A stretch of 33,409 nt of DNA from Clostridia bacterium DTU065 (GTDB lineage Bacteria; Bacillota; DTU065), in assembly GCA_001512545.1 (NCBI GenBank), contig LFSI01000051.1, positions 1 through 33,409 of the forward strand. Reading direction: 5' to 3'. Both the position numbers and the translations under genes were made by a program. The notes under the pieces are model-generated. The model did not search any database. It was not told where the DNA came from and saw only the letters and a program-made list of their open reading frames with translations. This document shows positions 23,804-30,252 of this stretch, piece by piece (the first letter of the stretch is position 1; each line of letters opens with the position of its first letter).

Positions 23804-24190
23804 ATGCAGCAGAAAAAAAAGCAGGACTGGATTCTCATTTTGGCTTTTCTTGCCTTGGGCGCTGGCCTGATTTTTGGTGGGAAGTTCTTTATGGGACTTC
23901 GAGAAGCTGAAGAAGGTCTCAAAGCCAACATCTACGAGCTGACTTCTGATGGGCGAAAACTCCTCGAGTCGTTTACCCTTAAAGAAGGTGAACAGGCTGT
24001 ATACGAGTTCCACGGCAAGCTTGGTGTGACTGTGGTAGAGATCGACGGCCTCAAGGCCAGAGTCAGATCTTCGCCTTGTCCAGATCAAGTTTGCGTCCAG
24101 TTCGGGTGGTTGCAGTTTCACGATGATTTTGCCGCTTGCCTCCCCAATTCGATGATCGTGGTTCTCGAAGGTGATGGCGTAGGATATTAA
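23804..24190 (+). CDS. NusG domain II-containing membrane-anchored protein
   Basis: A 128-residue protein with one N-terminal membrane helix (about 9-30) and an extracytoplasmic NusG-domain-II fold. The family signature is visible: SSPCPDQVCVQFGW and AACLPNSMIVVL, giving three conserved cysteines. Its function is unknown, and it consistently accompanies Gx transporter genes in Bacillota. It starts at ATG 23804 after a GGGAGTGG element and shares a transcript with the preceding gene. A strong terminator follows. Confidence 0.9.
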   Translation: MQQKKKQDWILILAFLALGAGLIFGGKFFMGLREAEEGLKANIYELTSDGRKLLESFTLKEGEQAVYEFHGKLGVTVVEIDGLKARVRSSPCPDQVCVQFGWLQFHDDFAACLPNSMIVVLEGDGVGY

Positions 24191-24208
24191 TCTTATATAG
24201 AACGATTT

Positions 24209-24243
24209 AAGTTTAGAGACAGTATTGTTTCTAAACTTTTTTT
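24209..24243 (+). terminator. Strong intrinsic terminator
   Basis: A 13-bp stem (24209-24221 with 24226-24238, one G-T pair) with a 4-nt loop runs into a tract of T's, 19 nt after the NusG-II stop. Confidence 0.92.
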
Positions 24244-24300
24244 GTTGCAGGAGAGTCTTCTTAGGCTACGAATTATATCCATGCTGGGAGGTAGATAACT

Positions 24301-26289
24301 ATGGCGAACGTCATCGCAGCTCCGATAGGTTTCGGCTGGTCAATTACAGAAAAAGACAGCTCTATTCAAATTGATGTTGGCTTTAAAGTGGAGATCGATC
24401 GAAAGAGTGGGGCATTGACTGCTCTCGGCGCCCACAAAGTTGACGGACCCTTTAGGATCAAAAAGGGCGAAAGCTGGTTGGGACCGAACGACTTGGAGCT
24501 GGTAAGTGCCACATGGAACAACGAAGACTCATCGCTCACCTTGACTTACAAAGATGAAACCGCTTTGACGCTTTTTTTTGCGAAAAACCAGATCACCGGC
24601 AGGCTCACCGGCGTTGCTTCACTTTATAGATTCCCCTATCTCGCCGGTTTGAAAGTCGACAACGATGAACTGATTACAACCAACAACTTCGGCGAACTGA
24701 TACCAGACCCGGTTAATACCATGAAGCTCCCTGTGAAGACCGCCAGCTGTTCGTGGCACAACTACTTTGTGGCAAGACCTGTTGAAGGCATACCAGGATG
24801 CGTTCATCTAGAAGACAAGAACGTCTATCGTTTGGGCTACGCAGGTCTAGCTTCCATGCCCTGGCTGTTTTACGGGAACAAAGCAGAAGGCTTTTATATT
24901 GCGTCATATGATGATAGATTCTACAACACCTACATGCATATCGAAGGCACCGATTCAATACTCCTAGCTCTGGAGAAGTTCGGCGGAGAAGAAAGATTCG
25001 ATTCGGGTATTGCCGAGCTCTCTTACGTGAAAGGCGACTGGCACGAAGCTGCAAGAAGATACAGAAAGTGGCTTCTAACCTGGTATAAACCTGGGCCTGT
25101 TCCAGAATGGGTTTGGGAAGAGAACGGTCTGGTTGTACACTACGACTTTAAGTTCCAATCTGGAGAGATCTGCCACAGGTTCGAAGATATTCCAATGCTT
25201 TTCGACATGGCGAAAAAAGCAGGGTTTAAGCATCTGTATGTCTCTGCATGGAATGAAGGTGGATTCGATACACTCTATCCGCAGTTCTTCCCCGATCTTG
25301 AGCTGGGAACTATCAGAGATCTTAAGAAAGGCATCGATTACGTGAAGGCCAATGGCGGGAAGATCAGTTTTTATATCAATACTAGGATCTTCAACCACCG
25401 CTCAGAGTTCTACAACACTCTTGGCAAAAAAATGGCCGCACGGAATGCCGAAGGAAACGAGTACACCGAGAAATACGGCAAGGAAACCTTCAGCTGCATG
25501 TGCCTCGGCGAGAAGAGTTGGACTAAGATCCTCAAAGATACCATTTTGTGGCTGGTAAACGACATGGGTGCAACTGGTATGTACATCGATCAAGTAGGGT
25601 CTTTCCCGAGAATCTGTTACAGCAAAGAACACACCCACGATCGTCCGGACATGTGGAGTTTGGGGTACATCGATCTGTTGAAATCGCTGAATGAAGAGGC
25701 CGAAGGCGATCCCTTCTTCATCATGGAAGGTTGCGGTGATACGTACAGTCAGTTTGTTGGAGCACAGCTGGTTCACGCAAGCTGGGGTCTGTATACGCCA
25801 TATGGGCATCCCGAAATCTACAAGTATACTCTCCCTGAGATTATTCACATCGATATGGTTCACCCCAAACCAGTGCCTATCGACGTGGATGCAATAGGTC
25901 TAAACCCTGTACAGGTCTCTTCAAAGATGTTTCTATTGGGAACTCACTTCTGGATGTACGACCATGTGCTCGAAGACCCTGAACTCTGGGACTTCCTCAC
26001 CAAACTGTTTAAGATCAGAACAGAGATCCAACCACAATTGAGAAGAACTCAGTTTGTGGATACAGACGGTCTGCAGAGCGACTTTGCCAAACGCTACACC
26101 TCGCTAGAAGAAGAAATGATCCTCTTCTACAACCCCGAAAACAAGGCAGAGATCGAGTTGGACATCCCAGTTCCAGAGAAAGTTCAAGCAATGTTCTTAG
26201 GCGACGAAGAGCCTCAGATTATCGAAACCACATCTGGAAAACTGCCAACAAAAGACAGGAGTCTTGGCGTTTTCATATGGTATAAATAG
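24301..26289 (+). CDS. DUF6259 glycoside-hydrolase-like protein
   Basis: A 662-residue cytoplasmic protein (no signal peptide). An N-terminal β-sandwich (about 1-255) is followed by a TIM barrel and a short C-terminal β domain. The barrel matches DUF6259: ENGLVVHYDFKFQSG, GFKHLYVSAWNEGGFD, GGKISFYINTRIF. By analogy with clan GH-D/GH31-type enzymes, D430 in TGMYIDQVGSFP is a candidate nucleophile and E476 in FFIMEGCGD a candidate acid/base; this is inference. The start ATG 24301 has GGGAGG 9 nt upstream. Monocistronic, with terminators on both sides. Likely an intracellular or exported-by-other-means glycan hydrolase; the substrate is unknown. Confidence 0.82.
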   Translation: MANVIAAPIGFGWSITEKDSSIQIDVGFKVEIDRKSGALTALGAHKVDGPFRIKKGESWLGPNDLELVSATWNNEDSSLTLTYKDETALTLFFAKNQITGRLTGVASLYRFPYLAGLKVDNDELITTNNFGELIPDPVNTMKLPVKTASCSWHNYFVARPVEGIPGCVHLEDKNVYRLGYAGLASMPWLFYGNKAEGFYIASYDDRFYNTYMHIEGTDSILLALEKFGGEERFDSGIAELSYVKGDWHEAARRYRKWLLTWYKPGPVPEWVWEENGLVVHYDFKFQSGEICHRFEDIPMLFDMAKKAGFKHLYVSAWNEGGFDTLYPQFFPDLELGTIRDLKKGIDYVKANGGKISFYINTRIFNHRSEFYNTLGKKMAARNAEGNEYTEKYGKETFSCMCLGEKSWTKILKDTILWLVNDMGATGMYIDQVGSFPRICYSKEHTHDRPDMWSLGYIDLLKSLNEEAEGDPFFIMEGCGDTYSQFVGAQLVHASWGLYTPYGHPEIYKYTLPEIIHIDMVHPKPVPIDVDAIGLNPVQVSSKMFLLGTHFWMYDHVLEDPELWDFLTKLFKIRTEIQPQLRRTQFVDTDGLQSDFAKRYTSLEEEMILFYNPENKAEIELDIPVPEKVQAMFLGDEEPQIIETTSGKLPTKDRSLGVFIWYK

Positions 26290-26301
26290 GTATGGGTAAA
26301 C

Positions 26302-26340
26302 AATTAGAGCTGCCGGAAGCCCCGGTAGCTCTTAATTTTG
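26302..26340 (+). terminator. Intrinsic terminator of the DUF6259 gene
   Basis: A long stem (AATTAGAGCTGCCGG with its complement at 26322-26337, one G-T and one mismatch at most) with a 5-nt loop ends in TTTT. The convergent AraC-fusion gene ends 80 nt further on. Confidence 0.85.
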
Positions 26341-26420
26341 CTTTGGATGCAGATGCGATTGAGCGATGCAGATTGGCTCGCAGCAGAAACGAACAGTTGA
26401 TGCTTTGATGGAAACCGCTT

Positions 26421-27740
26421 CTACAGCTCTGCAAACAGATCGCGGTTCTTCCAAAGCCACAGAAGCATGGTTCGGTTCCGTACAGCAATGTCTTTGTACT
26501 GTGGGTAGGCCTCAAGCCAAGCGATGGAAATCATCTGGATTGAGTAGATGACGTAGGGAATAGCCTGCTTCTCGGCAGGTGTCAGTTTGCTGTTTCGGTC
26601 ATATCCCGAGATGATGCCGGAAAAGATCTCCGGCCATTTTTCAAAGCCGTCATGGACAATGCCCACAGCTTCGGACAAAACACCCGTTCCACAGTAGCAG
26701 GGATCAAACAGTCGGACGTTACGTTCACTAATGACAAAATCAACGGACCCCGTAACCTTGCCATCTGCAAAAATTATGTTCGATGGGTTGGGATCTCGGT
26801 GGATGATGTGACGTGGTAGCCTGCGATAGAGGTCTGGGAAAACGAGCTCGTATTCTGTGTAAAACTCATCTGGTAGGGCCAGATTCCACTGTTCCATGAT
26901 CCTCTTTGTCTCAGGCAATGCCCAGGAAAGGACAGTGTCCAGCAGATTATTGTCGTTCACTTCGATGGAGTCATCGTACTTCTCCAAGATCTTGTGGAGC
27001 TTACTGATGGCTTTGCCATACTCCCAGCCGGTTTTAAACCGATCGCCACCGTAGCGCTCCTCAGGAGTCAGTGGACTGCCCTTAATCTTGTGGGTGAGAA
27101 CGTAGTACCGGTCATCGATGGTAATGAAGTCTTCACCAGACCTGGTGGCTATAGGGTAGGCAGCTTCCATGCCGCTTTCTGCCAAAGCTCTAGAAATGGC
27201 GATGTGAGTTTTTAGTCCGGCCGGGTTCTTGCCGGTTTTAAGAACGAACTCTGTACCGATTGTCCAGGCTTCATTAGATGGCTTTGCATTGCCTAGATAC
27301 ACCGGTCCAATCTCCAATTTCTCGTCGATTGGCCAGTTGGTAAGCAGCTGTCTTATCTGTGTTTGGGTTAACATAATTTTCCCCTCCGTAACAAGGTTTA
27401 CTGGCCTAGGCTTTCTTACCTTATTCACTTTCAAGTACTTGGTGGGGGAACAGCCGAACTCGCGTTTGAAGGCTTTGTAGAAACCTGCGTGGGTGTCAAA
27501 GCCGTATGCTAGTGCAGCGTCGGTTACTCTAGCGCCGCTTTGGATATCGTAGACTGCAGCCAAGAGCCGACGCTTTGTAATGAAAGCGGCAACTGGCATA
27601 CCAACAGTGTTGCCGAAAACATGGCAGAAGTGGTACTGTGAAAAACCGATTAGATCTGCGAGTTCGCGGATACTCAGTTCTGATGTGAGATTTTTCTCGA
27701 TGTAGTCAACGCATTTTTGCATTAGCTGCAGTGTATCCAA
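26421..27740 (-). CDS. AraC-type regulator fused to an APH-family phosphotransferase
   Basis: A 439-residue fusion. Residues 1-105 form an AraC/XylS DNA-binding domain with two helix-turn-helix motifs (ELSIRELADLIGFSQYHFCHVF and VTDAALAYGFDTHAGFYKAF). Residues 123-439 form a kinase of the aminoglycoside/choline phosphotransferase fold: a lysine in FVLKTG (168), the Brenner-type catalytic loop HRDPNPSN (H314, D316, N321) and the metal-binding aspartate in GSVDFV (334). The catalytic residues are present, so it may phosphorylate a small molecule that also controls its DNA binding; that link is inferred. The start is TTG 27740, about 8 nt after AGGAGGG. A second strong ribosome binding site lies at the domain junction (see 27374-27387). 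Monocistronic, with an extended -10 promoter. No drug resistance is implied. Confidence 0.88.
   Translation of the reverse strand: MDTLQLMQKCVDYIEKNLTSELSIRELADLIGFSQYHFCHVFGNTVGMPVAAFITKRRLLAAVYDIQSGARVTDAALAYGFDTHAGFYKAFKREFGCSPTKYLKVNKVRKPRPVNLVTEGKIMLTQTQIRQLLTNWPIDEKLEIGPVYLGNAKPSNEAWTIGTEFVLKTGKNPAGLKTHIAISRALAESGMEAAYPIATRSGEDFITIDDRYYVLTHKIKGSPLTPEERYGGDRFKTGWEYGKAISKLHKILEKYDDSIEVNDNNLLDTVLSWALPETKRIMEQWNLALPDEFYTEYELVFPDLYRRLPRHIIHRDPNPSNIIFADGKVTGSVDFVISERNVRLFDPCYCGTGVLSEAVGIVHDGFEKWPEIFSGIISGYDRNSKLTPAEKQAIPYVIYSIQMISIAWLEAYPQYKDIAVRNRTMLLWLWKNRDLFAEL
27374..27387 (-). promoter_or_regulatory. Internal ribosome binding site and start at the AraC-kinase junction
   Basis: On the minus strand GGAGGGG (27387-27381) is followed after 6 nt by ATG (27374-27372), in frame, at codon 123. 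Translation from it would make a 317-residue free kinase domain beginning MLTQTQIRQLL. The site coincides with the end of the AraC domain and linker. Confidence 0.6.
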
Positions 27741-27781
27741 TAGATTTCCCTCCTCAAAGTACAGTTTCGTACGGTAACTAA

Positions 27782-27790
27782 ATCATAGCA
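27782..27790 (-). promoter_or_regulatory. Extended -10 promoter for the AraC-kinase gene
   Basis: On the minus strand TGC precedes TATGAT (27787-27782), an extended -10 element, about 40 nt before TTG 27740. No good -35 is present. Confidence 0.5.
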
Positions 27791-27881
27791 AAGAGAAAAC
27801 CAGAAAACCTTTCCCAACTTGCGGAGTTGGAGTCAGAGCGAATTAGACGCCCGATGGACAGAGGGGTTCTTCTCTCCGCAC

Positions 27882-27913
27882 AAAACAGGGCGAGGCTCAT
27901 ATAGCCCCGCCCT
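27882..27913 (-). terminator. Intrinsic terminator of the substrate-binding protein gene
   Basis: An 11-bp GC-rich stem (27903-27913 with 27887-27897, one G-T pair) with a 5-nt loop, followed on the minus strand by GTTTTG. It lies 20 nt after the stop at 27934. Confidence 0.85.
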
Positions 27914-27933
27914 TTGCGTACAAGTTCTTCGGT

Positions 27934-29232
27934 TTACTCCTCTGGAAGGAGTTTGAGGAATCTCTCGAACTCTTTAGCCTTGCGCTGCATCTCATCTGTT
28001 ACTTCTTTTGCTGCTACTTTGATGGCAGCCTCTGGGTCCTCGCCAGCGAGGATGGCTCTTGCCGTAGCATTTTCAACATATCTCCAGACTGTCTCTCCGC
28101 CTAAAGCAAACGGAATGCCGATATCTTCAGAAAGCTGTTTCATGAAGACTTCTCTGTGGGCGTCTGGAACTTGCATGTTGGCCATAGCTTCCATGTTAGG
28201 CGAGAAGTGGAAAGCGCCGGGAAGCCTTTTCTGGTATTCGGCGGCATACATGGTTTGCACCTCAGCGCTTGTGAACCACTTGATCCACTCAAATGCTTCG
28301 CGCTTGTTTTGGGACTTCTCGAAGATGGAGAAGTTATTGGTTCCGAGATAACCTGAATGACTGATAGTACCGTCTTTTCTAACGGTGCCGGGTACTAGTG
28401 ACATAGACCATTTTCCGGCAAGCTCTGGCGTGCCGTACTGATAATGTCCGTAGACGACAGTTGTGGAGATGGTAAGCATCGGAATGTCTCCACGTCTGAA
28501 GTCTTCTACCTGTTGAATGGCTTTAGGTACGCCGTGCTTGGTAAACAGTTCGACAAAACGAACGAAACCATCAATTGATTCTGGGGTGTCTAGGGTTGAG
28601 CGAGTTCCACCAGACTGGTAAATGTCGCCACCTGCTTGCCTCAAGAAAGCAGAAGCAACAAACCAGCTGATGCTGTCTTTGCCGTAGTGGATACCATAGT
28701 TCATTCCCTTGGCTTGCATTTTGGGAAGCAGGTTATACAGTTCATCCCAGAGAAGCGGTACTTCCCAACCGTTCTCGGCAAAGATGTCGTCTCGCACGTA
28801 AGTAGTCATGTTGCCTAAGGATGCCGGAACTCCCCAAGTGGTTCCCCTGAACTTGATCGGAGTCAGTGCTCCAGGGTACATACGATCCATGATTTCTTGA
28901 GTTTCCTCAGGGTACGCTTGGGCTAAGTCGAATATTCCGCCGCGGAGTCCGAACTCGCACTGCCAGGTCGATCCCATCTGGGCGATATCCGGTACATCTC
29001 CCGAGGCCATCGCTAGATAGATTCTGGAAAGTGCGTCGTCCCAGGTCATGGTTGAAAAGAGCACTTCAACACCAGTCTGCGGTGTCCAGTAGTTGTCGGT
29101 AAGTTCTTTGATGAGCTTCGCTTGTTCAGTTGATGCCACAAGCCAAATCATCAACTCTTTGGCCACGGCATTTGCTGCTAGCGTGAAGCAGAGAAGTAGC
29201 AAAACGACCAAAACCCCTACTTTGCGTTTCAC
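27934..29232 (-). CDS. Extracellular solute-binding protein (family 1), sugar ABC uptake
   Basis: A 432-residue secreted substrate-binding protein of the family that serves carbohydrate ABC importers. The signal peptide (MKRKVGVLVVLLLLCFTLAANA, cut after ANA or AVA) lacks a standard lipobox, which is unusual for a monoderm Gram-positive. Family marks are ELTDNYWTPQTGVEVLF, MASGDVPDIAQMG and the late AFEWIKWFTSAEVQTMYA. The start GTG 29232 has GAGGGGG 7 nt upstream, partly within competing hairpins. No permease or ATPase is near, so it is an orphan that must use a transporter encoded elsewhere. The ligand is unknown. Confidence 0.9.
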   Translation of the reverse strand: MKRKVGVLVVLLLLCFTLAANAVAKELMIWLVASTEQAKLIKELTDNYWTPQTGVEVLFSTMTWDDALSRIYLAMASGDVPDIAQMGSTWQCEFGLRGGIFDLAQAYPEETQEIMDRMYPGALTPIKFRGTTWGVPASLGNMTTYVRDDIFAENGWEVPLLWDELYNLLPKMQAKGMNYGIHYGKDSISWFVASAFLRQAGGDIYQSGGTRSTLDTPESIDGFVRFVELFTKHGVPKAIQQVEDFRRGDIPMLTISTTVVYGHYQYGTPELAGKWSMSLVPGTVRKDGTISHSGYLGTNNFSIFEKSQNKREAFEWIKWFTSAEVQTMYAAEYQKRLPGAFHFSPNMEAMANMQVPDAHREVFMKQLSEDIGIPFALGGETVWRYVENATARAILAGEDPEAAIKVAAKEVTDEMQRKAKEFERFLKLLPEE

Positions 29233-29258
29233 AGTGAATCCCCCTCACAAATGGTTTT

Positions 29259-29280
29259 TCAGAGGGGTCTTCCCCTCTGA
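29259..29280 (-). promoter_or_regulatory. Perfect leader hairpin that could compete for the ribosome binding site
   Basis: TCAGAGGGG (29259-29267) and CCCCTCTGA (29272-29280) form a perfect 9-bp stem with a 4-nt loop, 27 nt before the GTG of the binding-protein gene. Read on its mRNA, the CCCCTC arm is also complementary to the GAGGGGG ribosome binding site. There is no T-tract, so it is not a terminator in either direction. The rest of 29233-29532 shows no gene. Confidence 0.45.
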
Positions 29281-29532
29281 CTTCTGATTGGTTAACAGAT
29301 GAATGATTTGTAAAAATGGTCCATAAAAAGATTTCTTGCCTTATGTAAAACTTCCTTTTTTCTCTGACGAATTACAAACGAATCTAAAAAAAGAAGGACA
29401 TATCTAGAAAACGTAGAAATAGCTAAATACATATTAGTCCCGGTTAAGCCAGGACAACAAAGATGCGCATCGAGAAAGGGCTCTTCGATACCGAGGGGCC
29501 CGTTCTTCTTCCGGGAGAAAGGAGTTACTTTC

Positions 29533-30252
29533 GTGAAGCGGATTTTGCTTTTGATGGTAGTGTTTCTTTCTCTCCAGTGTAGTGCAGCATTGATCATTAC
29601 ACCGGCAATTGTTGAAGGTGTTGCTGGTGACTTCCCAGAGACCTTGACAGTGGATATCTACAACCAGGGGCAAGAAGCAGTTGTTTTGGAAGTAGAGGTG
29701 TTTCAGCTAAATCAAAAACCGAGCGGAGTGATTGCTCAGGGCCCGTCCGGCAATACTCGGCTTACTCCAGAAAGGACCACAGTGGTGGTAGAAGGAGCAG
29801 GCAAAGGTGAGATTAGCTTCGCCCGAGACAACGCTGAAGACTCTCTGTATGAGGTTGCGATAATCAAACAGACTAGTCTCACACAAAGCACGATCGCTCA
29901 AGCGATTGCGGTGCCTTTTATCTTGAAAAAGGGAAGCAGTGAGGTTTTCGCAAGCCTGGATAGCGTTAATTATGATCGGGAGACCGGGATTTGGGAAGTT
30001 ATCGTCAATAACAAGGGTCCGGAGCATTTCAAAGCCGGAATTACTCTTGCTGTGCAAGGAGAGTCGGGACCAAATACCGGCTCTGTCCAGGGGATCGTTC
30101 TTCCTGGAGTTGCCAGAGTATTTACATTGGAACTTCCGCTTGATTCCTCTAAAGGTGAGGGGCAGTTAGAGGTAGAGCTAGGAAACAGCAGCCAGACCTA
30201 CTGCATTCGCATCGATTCCAACGGCGCTGTAGAATGCATTGAGCAAAAATGA
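29533..30252 (+). CDS. Secreted PapD-like two-domain chaperone protein
   Basis: A 239-residue exported protein with a signal peptide (MKRILLLMVVFLSLQCSA, cut before ALII). The mature part reads as two Ig-like β domains. The first (about 20-135) opens with LIITPAIVEG, has TVDIYNQGQEAVVLEVEVFQ (the N-strand pattern of fimbrial chaperones), TPERTTVVVEGAGKGEISF and then LYEVAIIKQT. The second (about 140-225) has IWEVIVNNKGPEHFKAGI and a C-terminal Ig strand. The overall length fits periplasmic PapD-type chaperones, though I see no clear conserved Arg-Lys cleft. The start GTG 29533 has AAGGAG 8 nt upstream. It overlaps the next gene by 4 nt (ATGA), so the two proteins likely act together. Confidence 0.7.
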   Translation: MKRILLLMVVFLSLQCSAALIITPAIVEGVAGDFPETLTVDIYNQGQEAVVLEVEVFQLNQKPSGVIAQGPSGNTRLTPERTTVVVEGAGKGEISFARDNAEDSLYEVAIIKQTSLTQSTIAQAIAVPFILKKGSSEVFASLDSVNYDRETGIWEVIVNNKGPEHFKAGITLAVQGESGPNTGSVQGIVLPGVARVFTLELPLDSSKGEGQLEVELGNSSQTYCIRIDSNGAVECIEQK

